Assembly (NCBI GenBank): GCA_037447655.1
Contig: JBBHKE010001658.1
Location: 185,294 to 203,348 of the forward strand
Reading direction: 5' to 3'
DNA: 18,055 nucleotides
From: Zygnema cylindricum
Taxonomy: Eukaryota > Streptophyta > Zygnematophyceae > Zygnematales > Zygnemataceae
Shown: positions 8,265 through 17,509 of the stretch, piece by piece
Layout of the letters: each line of letters opens with the position of its first letter
Position numbering within the stretch: position 1 is the stretch's first letter
Translations under genes and position numbers: made by a program
The notes under the pieces: model-generated
Seen by the model: the letters and a program-made list of their open reading frames with translations, nothing else
The model's database searches: none
What the model was told of the DNA's origin: nothing

Positions 8265-8383
8265 ATTGGAGTGAGCTTCAGCGGTAGCTACACTGCCCAC
8301 CCCGCCTTAGTCTTGAGGACCTAAGCACGCCCCACATCTAACCTGCGGCCGCTGGCAGTGTGGTCACTTAGTTTCCCTCCAAT
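8265..8383 (-). other. Structured, GC-rich leader segment with paired blocks
   Basis: Within the otherwise AT-rich 5' leader, 8250-8480 is GC-rich and contains two nested complementary pairs: ATTGGAG (8265-8271) with CTCCAAT (8377-8383), and ACACTGCC (8290-8297) with GGCAGTGT (8354-8361). The nested order fits a long-range stem in the genomic RNA. Its location between PBS and gag is where packaging or dimerisation signals lie in retroelements. That role is inference only. Confidence 0.45.
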
Positions 8384-8484
8384 CCCCTACCACTCACATT
8401 GTGGTTTCACCAACCCGGGTCAGAGCACCCTCACCGGTCACGGCAGTCGATTTTCGAGTGAGCAAGCTTCTCTTTTGCTTTTAA

Positions 8485-8500
8485 CCAAGCTCTGATACCA
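8485..8500 (-). other. Primer binding site for initiator tRNA-Met
   Basis: Reading on the minus strand from 8500, two bases inside the 5' LTR, the sequence is TGGTATCAGAGCTTGG. The first 12 bases match the complement of the 3' end of plant initiator tRNA-Met (ending GCTCTGATACCA), the usual primer of plant Ty3/gypsy and Ty1/copia elements. Two mismatches follow, then GGTT matches again. Confidence 0.93.
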
Positions 8501-8502
8501 TA

Positions 8503-9469
8503 TGTAATAGGATCTCCTTCCTATCAGAAAAATCCTATAACTACAAACAATCCCAACCACACATTCCACACATTGGAAAATACACATTCACATTGGACAA
8601 CACTCACATAAGGATAAATTTTAAATTAGAAGAAGCTTCTGTCCACATAACATTAGCTTGGTCTCTTGCCCTCGTGGCTCAACCCTAATATTAAAGTGTT
8701 TTTCACTACTCTCCACTCTTAATAATTCTATCTCTTAACTACCATAACACTATTTGGTTAGTAAGAGATTTCAATGCAAAATGCCTTTTCTCCAATTTGG
8801 TATTAATCGCTCAGGACTAAGATCAGCCGGAATTTCCACAATTTTTTCCAAAAGAAAAGATGTCTACTCTCCTCTTACACTTCACTATTTATCCATCATC
8901 GCCCTGGACTCACCAGGCCAGAGTCAACGCTCCGTTTTAACAGGCTTTTACCTGGGCCAATCATTGATCAGCAAAGACTCAGACTGACCAATGCAAAAAC
9001 GTGCGAAATCTCTTACTGACTACTTAGCGCTTTACTAACCATCAAACGTTACGTTTCACTACGTAACATTTGCGTGCAAAAGTGCGCGCCAAACGTAACG
9101 CGACTTCGCACGATCGTGCGTAACAAATTTCGCACGCGAAACTTCCTACGAAATTCCCTTAAGTGAAAGTGACGTTTCGTACTAAAATTTGTACAAAACG
9201 AACCACCGTGCATACTAAACGTTTCGTTAGAACTTTATGAAACGTACACGCGTAATTTCGGTACTAATTTGACCCTTAAGCCGTTTCAATGATACCCACT
9301 TGTTAGTTACACCCCACGCTGTCACCTAAATACACCCATCGCTATAACTTTTAAAATATAACTCCAAATTGCGTGATTCTTTCGGGGACGTCTACCAATT
9401 TTAGTACTCTATAATCATAATACCTAAATACCCCTTTATAAACAAGTTCGATCAGCTATTCTTGTTACA
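8503..9469 (-). repeat. 5' LTR of the retrotransposon (967 bp)
   Basis: In plus-strand coordinates it begins TGTAATAGG and ends CTTGTTACA. It adjoins the primer binding site, so it is the 5' LTR that would drive transcription on the minus strand. Its terminal TGTAATA carries a substitution (C to T relative to the other two LTRs) that spoils the perfect inverted terminus. The U3 part (about 9040-9230) is rich in ACGT cores and CpG and contains the 14-bp perfect palindrome CGCACGATCGTGCG. Confidence 0.95.
8886..8992 (-). promoter_or_regulatory. Candidate LTR core promoter (CCAAT and TATA-like motifs)
   Basis: On the minus strand, two ATTGG (inverted CCAAT) motifs at 8988-8992 and 8957-8961 precede a TATA-like GGATAAATA at 8886-8894. 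The block around the TATA-like motif (TTCACTATTTATCCATCATC on the plus strand) is identical in all three LTR copies in the window, while its neighbourhood has diverged. Spacing is plausible for a polymerase II promoter. No transcript evidence is available, and another TATA-like motif (TTTATAAAGG, near 9435-9445) sits close to the LTR end. Confidence 0.35.
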
Positions 9470-9474
9470 CACGG
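9470..9474. repeat. Target-site duplication, right (CACGG)
   Basis: Exact match to 1689-1693. Removing the element and one copy would join the host sequence ending at 1693 to the one starting at 9475. Confidence 0.95.
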
Positions 9475-10541
9475 GGAAATCTTTCCGCTTTTTTGTTCGT
9501 CTCTTGAATGAACACAAATGTGAGAGTAGTGAGAGTTGTTGAAAGAATATGTAAGTGCGACGAGTGATTAGATTGTTTTCAATCCTTTGTATACTTTATT
9601 GCTTCACGGTGCAATGATATTTTATAATACTGGTTAGGATTTTGTCCACACAAAGGGGCTAATTCAACACGATTTCTTATCGGAGTTCATTTTTAGCAAA
9701 ATGTCAATGTCATACAAACTAAAGGTTGTAGGTAGCACAATTTCATCAAATGCAAAATCTTGATAGTCCCCAACATGAGAATGTGAAAATGCTTACTTTA
9801 TGCTCCAAATTGAAAATGGAATACTATATTGCTCATCATTATTAGAACAATCAATTTTCGGGCAATCAAAGTACAAGTTTCCTACATTCGGTTGTGACAT
9901 CACGATCAATGGCTAAAGACGATTTTGCTCGCCTCGTATTAAAAAAATGCAATGATTGATCACAATGTTTAACGTCTTGACTGCCCGAAAAATGGTTTAA
10001 CTCAAATAATGTGGTGTAATGTTCACTTCAAACATCAGGATAACTTAGCAAAATCTTTGTATTTTTCTTTTTTTCAGCCAGCCATGCCTAATCAGGTCAC
10101 TGAGATTTTTTTATTTCCAATGCCACTAACTTCAATAAAACATGATCGGGTTGATTTTCCAATTCATCGAGTATAACATGTCTTCCTTCTATAGACAACT
10201 ATTTTGCTTTGATGTCGACAAATCCTACCTTTTATCAACATTGTGGGTTAGTAACATTCGTTTCTATTATTTTATGTACTGCGATATCCAAGCACAATGT
10301 TCAATGGACAGTCACATTTTGAGAGTATATGAATTGTGCTTGAACCGAAAACAAAAACTGATAATGTTTAATTTTTGTTGTCCTTATCCATTTCTTCGAA
10401 CCCAAACTTTTAACATTTGTTGCATAGTATAGAACAATGGTAACACTTAGAAACCATAAACATTAAGAAATCATGGCACAAAAAAAAAGGAGAACAACAT
10501 TGACAAAGCACATGAAATACATCTAATAAAAAATCAGTACT
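9475..10541. other. Non-coding stretch right of the retrotransposon
   Basis: About 1.07 kb of AT-rich DNA. The longest open frame (about 10142-10432, plus strand) gives a low-complexity, Cys/Phe/Tyr-rich peptide with no family resemblance, so I do not call it. The right part probably includes the 3' untranslated region of the minus-strand gene that ends at 10738, but I cannot fix the polyadenylation site; a TTTATT (AATAAA on the minus strand) occurs only near 10109. Confidence 0.5.
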
Positions 10542-10737
10542 TCAAATGCAATGTCTTATGGAATAAAATTGAAACAAAACAAAAACTGTAACAAAAAACA
10601 GAATCAACTCCACCAAATTACCACATCTCCTCTTCATATATCCCTCATTAAACCAAACTAAATCCATCCTCCTACCCAATATACAAAAAAAACCAGCCAC
10701 TACGACCACGTTCCACACTAATAATAGCTCCCCAATC

Positions 10738-11430
10738 CTAAGGAACCGCGCACCCAACAAGTGGACGGCAATTAACTTTCTTCGCATTCAAACAAGTGCA
10801 AGCCTGACACCTATTATTATCCTGGGGAATCCCAACGGTCCCATTCGCATAGAACTTCGCCGTAAATTTCGATCCCGCAGCAGTACATTGTCCGGGAGCC
10901 GACCCAAAATAGCAATTCCCTTTATCCACCGTCTTCCCATTCAAATTCACATTCAATTTGCTCAACAAGCATTGCGAAACAATAGGACTCGGGCAAAGAG
11001 GTTTAACTGAAACTCCGTTTCGGTCGACGTAACAATCTGAACCCTTTTGGCAATCGCACGACGCTTGTTGTCCTTTTGGACGCTCCGGATGCAAAGTACA
11101 AGTACACTTTTCGCACGTCGATTTGTCGAGCATATTTTTCGTACCGACGGCGAAATAAATGCTGCGGTACATACAGTACGGAGGACCTTGCGACGTATAC
11201 AGTTTGGAGTTACATGTGCCGTTCAAATTTCCGCTGTACGCCCATTTGGAATTCGGCGCCGGAACTTTGTTAATTAGACACTTCCGCGGGTCTATACAGA
11301 ACGGCTTTACGGGGTCTCCGGCCGCGGTCATGGCGCAAGGCTTGCCATCTGGGAGACCGGATCGGAGGGATGTGGCGGAGGCAAGGGCGGGAAGAATGAG
11401 GACTAATAGGAAAGCGACACGTGGCACCAT
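10738..11430 (-). CDS. Secreted protein with two tandem 10-cysteine modules, unknown function
   Basis: A 230-aa intronless frame from ATG at 11430 to TAG at 10738-10740. It has an N-terminal signal peptide (MVPRVAFLLVLILPALASA, likely cleaved after Ala19) and no other membrane segment, so it should be secreted or apoplastic. The mature part has exactly 20 cysteines in two modules of ten. Both start C-x12-C with VKP before the second Cys, share CL[IL][NS]K after the third, and contain a CxxCTC cluster (CEKCTC and CQACTC) followed by two more Cys. The CxxCxC ending resembles part of von Willebrand factor C domains, but no match can be claimed. Two NGT glycosylation sequons are visible. Coding DNA is clearly richer in GC than its surroundings, and the frame is unbroken. 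I do not recognise the family. Confidence 0.85.
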   Translation of the reverse strand: MVPRVAFLLVLILPALASATSLRSGLPDGKPCAMTAAGDPVKPFCIDPRKCLINKVPAPNSKWAYSGNLNGTCNSKLYTSQGPPYCMYRSIYFAVGTKNMLDKSTCEKCTCTLHPERPKGQQASCDCQKGSDCYVDRNGVSVKPLCPSPIVSQCLLSKLNVNLNGKTVDKGNCYFGSAPGQCTAAGSKFTAKFYANGTVGIPQDNNRCQACTCLNAKKVNCRPLVGCAVP

Positions 11431-11590
11431 AGAGGAAGGAGAGATTTGAGAGGGGAGAGAGTCAATATGAGGATTTTCTGAAGGAAATGGCGGAGAAGAA
11501 TGGAGGAGGAGGAGAGAGAGAGAGAGGGGAGAGTTGAAGAGGAGCGAAGAACACGGTTTTTTTTTCTAGGAAGGTTTGGGATTAAATATG
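11431..11590 (-). promoter_or_regulatory. CT-rich 5' leader and TATA-like box of the secreted-protein gene
   Basis: Upstream of the ATG at 11430 the minus strand is a pyrimidine-rich leader, including CTCTCTCTCTCTCTCC near 11513-11528, of the kind common in plant 5' untranslated regions. CATATTTAAT at 11581-11590 is TATA-like and lies about 150 nt before the ATG, allowing a transcription start roughly 120 nt upstream of it. The alternating CT stretch is also a microsatellite. Confidence 0.45.
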
Positions 11591-11635
11591 AAAGCGTCGA
11601 GGTCTCTCGCGGGATTGTCGGTGGTGTGAGTTGTG

Positions 11636-12330
11636 GAAGACTGTGCATATTGTACGGAATAGGTTGCTGGCTGCCGTCTGAAAAGACTTTAATATGCTAA
11701 CGTGGAGGATGTCGAGGATATCCAGACGTACAGGTGGTAGCCAATGATATTTGACCACTGTGCGTAAGAATCACGGCAGTCGTCTGGATTTTGCAGGATT
11801 TTCTGGATTTCGTTTGGTTCCGAAAGAAAACGCTTAAAATATTTAAATCGATAGAGAAGTACAAAACTTCTGCAGGCAGTACGTACTTTTTCAATAGTTT
11901 CGCCGGCAGATTGTCCTTTATGGTGCACGTGTGTAAAACAGACAAAAAAAGTGGAGGCGTCGAGGGATTGGCGGGGGCGGTCAAGTTTAGAAGACTGTAC
12001 GAAACACTTTATTTTTTCTGCCGCTGGCAGGACTTTCATATCTTGTCGTGGAGGATAACCGTACAAGTGAAGCCAATGCGTTTGACCATTGTGAGGAGAA
12101 AACCGCATTTTATCTAGTATTTTCATCGGATCTGCAAAAAAACGTTTAAATTTATAGATAAGTACAAAAATATTGGAAATATACAAACTTTTTAAAAATT
12201 TCAAAGATATGTTGTCCTTTATCGTGCACGTCGTAAAGATAAAAGAATAATTAAAAAACCAAAAATGGCGTGCGACAATCCTAAGCGACACGGTTGTCAG
12301 TCTATTCGGCAGATCCGGATGCAGATGCGT
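11636..12330. repeat. Two diverged tandem copies of a ~354-bp unit
   Basis: GAAGACTGT marks the start of each unit (11636 and 11990). They then share CGTGGAGGAT (11701, 12047), TTGACCA (11751, 12082), an AAGTACAAAA block, and TTGTCCTTTAT followed by GTGCACGT (11911, 12212). The spacing falls from 354 to about 300 through deletions, and similarity looks moderate. Unit 1 begins about 45 bp upstream of the TATA-like box of the minus-strand secreted-protein gene, so the pair fills its upstream region. A minus-strand frame without an internal stop crosses both units (11689-12480), but it has no ATG for over 100 codons. Both units show a TCTIKDN peptide in different frames, which argues against shared coding constraint. 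Confidence 0.7.
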
Positions 12331-12605
12331 CTGACTTTCCAGGCTGGAAGCTTTAGCCGCGGGAGAATGTACATCTTGTCCGAAGCTTTCACATGTACAC
12401 CGCCAATCGCTATTAGAGTAAATAATGTTAAGAATTGATAAAGTGCCCACAGAGATGCTCACATAAAAAATCAATATCACAGCGGAAGCTAACAGAAAAT
12501 AAATCTGATAGCAGAAAACATTCTTTCACTGCTCACAAATAAATCTTATCGGTAGAATAGAAAATATATTAAGCCGAAGCTCTCCATACAAAGCTCTCAC
12601 ACTTA

Positions 12606-13384
12606 GGGTGCGTCTCTATGTACTTCAAACTTAGAGATTTTTTTTTGTTTTTTAGCGCAGATCCGGCGGACCCGGATTTCGGGTGTCCCTATGTGTACCA
12701 AACGAAATTGTCACTTAAGGGCGTGACGATTGTATACGTCGACAATGCCCGTGACAGCTGTCAACGTCTACAATCTGTGATGACCTACGTCACTTTTCGT
12801 AACTGCTTGTGACCTCGCGTGATTTTTCGTGACATTGTAGACCTACCGCCCTCCAGCCTGTGCCGTTTCACGGTTGAAGAAGATGCGTTTTGACTTTGCG
12901 TCTATTGTCGGCTCGACGTGAAATGGCATCGTAACCTTGAGACCCTGCAAAAAAAAAATCCGTACCGAATAGAAACGGACAAAACAAAACAAACTGTGTA
13001 CTTCTCTTTGTCGTATTAAACAAAAACAGACAAAACATTGCGAATCGTGTACACTTCCACGTCGCTTGAAATCGTTTGAACTTTTTGAACAAAACATTAC
13101 ACGTGCGAATACGTGTTCCTATTTGTTTATATAAAATCCCTAATTTTAAAACACATCGGCCTTGTATTTTAACGATAAGGTTGAAGATGACGTTTTTTGT
13201 CGTCGAAGTGGGTCGAAGAACACAAGACGACAAGATATAGTACATTTTAAATTCGATGATGACGCAAAATGTACTTCTCACTTTTTCTATTTTATTGTAC
13301 GGTTGAAACTTACGCGGTACGACTCTAAGTTTTACAGGAAACGACAGAAAAAAAACCCTTACTTAAGCACACAGTGACGCACCC
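12606..13384. mobile_element. PIF/Harbinger-like non-autonomous element, copy 1
   Basis: A 779-bp element flanked by TTA (12603-12605 and 13385-13387), the 3-bp duplication typical of PIF/Harbinger (Tourist-like) elements. Its inverted termini are GGGTGCGTCTCTATGTACTT and, on the other strand, GGGTGCGTCACTGTGTGCTT (17 of 20 match). A second terminus-like GGGTGTCCCTATGTGTAC lies 75 bp inside (12681). The interior contains nested inverted blocks around ATTGTATACGTCGACAAT (about 12729-12746) and TGACAGCTGTCA. Open frames on the minus strand (up to 137 codons) are not conserved in the sister copy, so there is no transposase. Confidence 0.85.
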
Positions 13385-13387
13385 TTA

Positions 13388-13557
13388 CTCTCATTCTTCT
13401 CTTATTCCGACATATAACTTAAATATTGCACTTCCTCCTTCCTTACTCCTCTTCTCTCCCTACATCTTAATGTGTCACGCATTAAGACACATGATGCATC
13501 TCCTCCTAGACTGCATAATAATTCCATACCCATACTTCTCCTTAAATAAAAAAAGAC
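13388..13557. other. Spacer between the two Harbinger-like copies
   Basis: A pyrimidine-rich stretch (TTCTCTTATTCC and CTTCCTCCTTCCTTACTCC blocks) with a small inverted TGTGTC...GACACA around 13471-13493. No gene is seen. Confidence 0.5.
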
Positions 13558-13560
13558 TTA

Positions 13561-14348
13561 GGGTATATCCCCATGTACTTGTAACTTAGCGAACTTACTT
13601 TGTATTTTAGCGCGGATCCGCCGAACCTGGTTTTCAAGTGTCCCTATGTCTGTAAGGACGAAATCGCAACTTACGCTTGTGACGATTGTATACGTCGACA
13701 ATACCTGTAACGGTTGTCAACGTCTACAATTTGTGGTCGCACATTATTTTTTGTAACTGCTTTGTGATGTCGCATGTCTTACGTGACATTGTAGACGTAC
13801 CGCATTCCAGCCTGGCAGTTTCACGGTTGAAGGTGGTGTGCTTTGCCCTTCGCGTCGCCTGTCCGCTCGAGGTGAAATGGCATCGGAATTTGAAGACCCT
13901 TGCAGATAAAAAGTCCGTACTGGACAAAAACAGACAAAAACGGACAAAATCAAACAAACTGTGTCCTTCTTTTTGTCTTATTATAACGCAAACGGAAAGA
14001 ACATAGCGAACTATGTAATTTTCTTTGTCCTTGGAAATCGTAGGATTTTTTTTTAAATTTACGACACGTGCGAAACTATGTTCCTATTTGTCAAACGAAA
14101 AAACCTAATTTTAAATCACATCGCGCATGTGTTTTGAACAAAAGTTTGAAGATGACGTTTATCGTAGAAGTGGGTCGAAAAGCACAAGACGACAAATTTT
14201 CCTACATCCTAAGTTCAAGGATGACGCAAATTGTACTCTACAAATTTGCGATTCCTTCGTACGGTTGCAACTTAGGCATTACGGCGCCAAGTTTTACGGC
14301 AAAACGACAGAAAAAAAAACCCTTACTTATGAACATGGGGACACACCC
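13561..14348. mobile_element. PIF/Harbinger-like non-autonomous element, copy 2
   Basis: A 788-bp sister of the previous element in the same orientation, flanked by TTA at 13558-13560 and 14349-14351. The termini are GGGTATATCCCCATGTACTT and, inverted, GGGTGTGTCCCCATGTTCAT (16 of 20). It aligns with copy 1 along its length through shared blocks such as GTGACGATTGTATACGTCGA, GTGAAATGGCATCG, GAAGATGACGTTT and AAGTGGGTCGAA, with many substitutions and small indels. The 174-bp gap between the copies, including both inner TTA sites, is not part of either. Confidence 0.85.
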
Positions 14349-14351
14349 TTA

Positions 14352-15358
14352 GTCTGCACAGCTTCTTCCACTAACTCGACACGTCACTGACTCACACAGA
14401 CTTAGCTCACACGTATTCCACTCACGTTCACAGTTCACACGCATTCGACACTTACGCGCCGAAACAAAAAATGGCGCCTAATAAAACATCAGTGCGCTGA
14501 ATTTAATCGTGCGCTGGACCTAAACATGGTACTCGGTCTTACGCACTAAATGACTAATCAACCGTACAGTACCAAATGACACGAATAAATACTTTCGTAA
14601 CAAATACTCAAAGTCTAACGAAAACGTAACAAAGACTTAACTGCGGACGTAAACAATACAATAAATAATGTGAACACAAACTCAAACTTAATCGAACCAA
14701 AACCTACCAAAAATCTGAATTCGGCCGATCTGCCTATTCACCCAATAATCCTAACAAATAACGCTAATTCGGTGCCATTTTTTCAAAAAACAAACCCTGA
14801 AATACAATCCATAATTCTATTTTTTCCATTATTCTAATTAGGGTTTTTTTTTTCAATTAGCGTAAATAATAGAAGTACACTGCGATGGAAATAGTGTGGC
14901 GTACGGACAAGGTATTTCCGTATAAAATGGTACTTTTTGAATTACAAAGCCATAAAAATACACTTAACATTATTGCGCCCACATGTGAATGTGCACTTGA
15001 AGAAAGAGACGCAAACTCATCGACAAAAATCACGTTCTCATATGTTCGTCCGTTGACTGTGTGAACAGCGCGACGACGTACGAATTGTCAGATTTTGTAC
15101 GGGTACAAATATTACTGTAGACATTACCGCGGGTATTTATTATTCGAGACAACCCAAATTGTAGTTAGGGATTAATAAAAATATAGATTTTTTTTCAAAA
15201 AAAAATAATTCCCGATTAGTGTTAATAACACTAATTATTTATTTACGCTACTTATTCCTTTACTCTAATAGCGATTGACAGTGTAGTGCTGTACAGCACA
15301 ATCACAAAAGACGAGTAATACGTACGGACGATATCACGCCAATGATTATCTTTGTTTA
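14352..15358. other. Non-coding stretch with short palindromes
   Basis: About 1 kb with no credible frame. 14352-14470 is rich in CACAC/TCACA-type words. Two clean palindromes lie near the right end: ATTAGTGTTA-A-TAACACTAAT at 15215-15235 (10-bp arms, one base between) and the 14-bp GTGCTGTACAGCAC at 15286-15299. Poly-T and poly-A runs are frequent. No element boundaries could be defined. Confidence 0.5.
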
Positions 15359-15366
15359 GCACATAC

Positions 15367-15642
15367 CATAGTTCAAAAGTAGGCGCTTTTATAGTAGGCC
15401 TTTGGTAGGCGCCTTTATCGTAAGTTGTGTTATGGGCTTTTCATGTGATCATCTTAGATAACTACTTTGATCAGCGACCGTCCGATCGTCCAAATCCGAC
15501 GGTGTAAATAACAATATTTGGTCCGAATGTTTTAATTGGTCCGAATATGTCCAAATACAATATGGGTCTTAAGGTCATATTGTATGTTTTGCATACAATA
15601 GGCATATTGTATGGGCCTACTTTCACCTACTTTTGAACTATG
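15367..15642. mobile_element. hAT-like non-autonomous element (MITE), copy 2
   Basis: A 276-bp relative of the element at 956-1409 in the same orientation. Its terminal inverted repeats CATAGTTCAAAAGTAGG and CCTACTTTTGAACTATG are perfect over 17 bp. The flanks are GCACATAC (15359-15366) and GCACAGAC (15643-15650), an 8-bp target duplication with one mismatch. It has one copy of the internal TCGTAAGTTGTGTTAT unit where the other has two, and lacks much of the other's sequence around 1190-1300. No coding capacity. Confidence 0.85.
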
Positions 15643-15650
15643 GCACAGAC

Positions 15651-17509
15651 CCTATGCTATCTCAATTTAGGGACTATACTCATGTTAGTTTCTTTGAATC
15701 CAATTATGAATTGAAAAATGGATCAATCCATTTTGAGTTCGGATACTTCCATGTTACTTAGATCCAAAAAAATTGCGTACATGCAAGCGCCACAGACAGA
15801 TGTAATAGGCGGATGACACGTGGAAGCATTTTACTAATTTTATGCTTCAAATGGACGACCCACATTCATTTTCAGTTTTCTTCGATGTTTGGTGTACCCC
15901 AGAGCTGCACCAAGATCCAATGAAGAAAAATGGAGCATGGGGGAGCAGGTCGCGATAAAACTACTATAGTCACTTAAAAACAAAATTATCTCTTTAAGAA
16001 AAAGTACAGCATGGAATGTACCCTTGGCAAGGGAAATACTTTTCTCAGCACGGCTGCAAGTACAAATGCGTTTTCAATCCGTACAATTGGTACGAGCTGA
16101 AGGCAAAATATTTAAACTTCGTTTGACAACTAGAAACCGATCTGACGACCGACTAGAGTAAGACACAACAAATAGTGAAACTGCCACATAGAAGTAAAAG
16201 CAACCGTTGCACTTGCGCCTTATCCCGTCAATTAGAGTAAACGGTAACCTAAAAAACACAATTTTCAAGTGCTACTGGAACATAATTACTGCAGCCTAGA
16301 AGGGCAGCGAAAGATCCTTGCAAATGATTCTCTTATCCGTTAGAAACCGGAGCATAGAAACATCATAGTCCCAGGCCATCTCCATACCCTCCCTCCATCC
16401 AGTGGAAAATGAGACATAAGTTCCAAAAGAGGATCCAAATAAGATCCAATAAGAACCAATAATTCACGACGACATATTTTTTTCACACTCTCTAGGGCTT
16501 TACTATTTGGAAGAATTTTGGTCTTGCCCACTTACCGACAACGTCATCTCAGAAGGTGGTGCAAAAAATATATAATTTTTGTTTTACTGTCAAGAACTGT
16601 CTCTATATGTTTTCCACAATTTAGTGAAAAACCATTGAGATACAAAGGGGGTAAAAAAAAGGGAAAGAACATTTGAAGACTACAAAAGCCAAAAGAGACT
16701 AAAGCAAAACAACAAAAGGAGAAAGTCAAAGGTTATCTGGCGAGACTAAACAAAAATACCAAAAAATGACTGGAGAGAAAGGGAAATCCTACTATATATG
16801 ATGCCCCACAACCCTAACAACTTCGATTCCACACCCCCGAAGATAGTGGATGCGGAGTAGATCCCTAGGTTCATCCACGACCGTGTTTCGTGATAGAAAT
16901 AAGAGTCAATCGCAATGCGCTCACAAATACTTAAATGTCTCAATGCGGAAGCGAAATTGAAACTAAATCAAACATTACAACATAATCAAAACTCATAATC
17001 CAAGATAGAGGCAAACTGAATACTTAATAAAATAAACTCATATTAACTCAATCCTTAAACAATACACTTCTCTTAATTCATTCTTGCTTAATTGACTCTT
17101 GATTTTTTTCCTAATTTCTCTTATTTTATTTTCTTTCTAATTAATTCCACCACACTCACACGATAGCTTTTTAACTTAGCCACGGAAATAATCTCGAACA
17201 CTATTTCAAGAAGCGTCACAATGTACTTAGACGCAAATATAGTAAAACACAAAATGGAACTACTAGAAAGGAACAGACAAAGTCTTGTACAACAAACTTT
17301 ACTTACACGAAACAGAATTAGTAGACATACGTCGCACGAAACGAAACTTCTCGACGTATGGTACTAGAACTTGAATGAAACAAAACAAATCAAATATAAT
17401 CTAATCTAATCGTGTACACGTGAAACGTACACGCACGAAGTACTTAATCAAACTAAACGAAACAAAATCAAAATACGCGAACTGCCGCGCAACCAAATTT
17501 AAGCCACAC
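15651..17509. other. Non-coding stretch, no gene seen
   Basis: About 1.86 kb of AT-rich DNA. Minus-strand frames of 61-65 codons (near 16074-16268, 16340-16531, 16544-16729, 16746-16943) are short, hydrophobic or low-complexity and match no family I know. A GGTAAGT on the minus strand near 16528-16534 fits a 5' splice donor, but no flanking exon can be supported. 17400-17450 has CpG/ACGT words including the palindrome CGTGTACACG. Confidence 0.4.

Larger units (their letters stand above)
1694..9469 (-). mobile_element. Full-length Ty3/gypsy LTR retrotransposon with chromodomain
   Basis: A structurally complete 7776-bp element transcribed on the minus strand. It has two LTRs (1694-2663 and 8503-9469), both with TGTAA...TTACA termini. 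The flanks CACGG (1689-1693) and CACGG (9470-9474) form a perfect 5-bp target duplication. In element order it carries a primer binding site for initiator tRNA-Met, a ~760-nt leader, gag, and pol in the order protease, reverse transcriptase, RNase H, integrase, chromodomain, then a polypurine tract. Integrase downstream of RNase H defines Metaviridae (Ty3/gypsy), and the C-terminal chromodomain-like segment places it among chromoviruses. Gag is intact, but pol has two frameshifts, two in-frame stops and a changed protease active-site residue, so this copy cannot be autonomous. Confidence 0.97.

Noticed and set aside
10142-10432. Plus-strand 96-codon frame
   Set aside because: Low-complexity, AT-driven composition with no family resemblance and no promoter or splice support.
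10542-10787. Minus-strand 81-codon frame overlapping the 3' end of the Cys-rich gene
   Set aside because: Hydrophobic, shifted relative to the real gene, and mostly in its 3' untranslated region.
11689-12480. Minus-strand open frame of 263 codons across the tandem repeat
   Set aside because: It starts at a GTG, has no ATG for over 100 codons, and the two repeat units show their shared peptide in different frames. No recognisable domain.
12868-13281. Minus-strand frames of up to 137 codons inside the Harbinger-like copies as a possible transposase
   Set aside because: The frames are not conserved between the two sister copies, and no DDE or Myb-like motif is visible.
14352-14470. CACAC/TCACA-rich stretch as a satellite or telomere-like repeat
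   Set aside because: The words vary and there is no regular period.
16338-16729. Possible exon-intron structure on the minus strand (GGTAAGT donor near 16528-16534)
   Set aside because: A lone donor-like motif without a supported coding exon on either side is expected by chance in this length.
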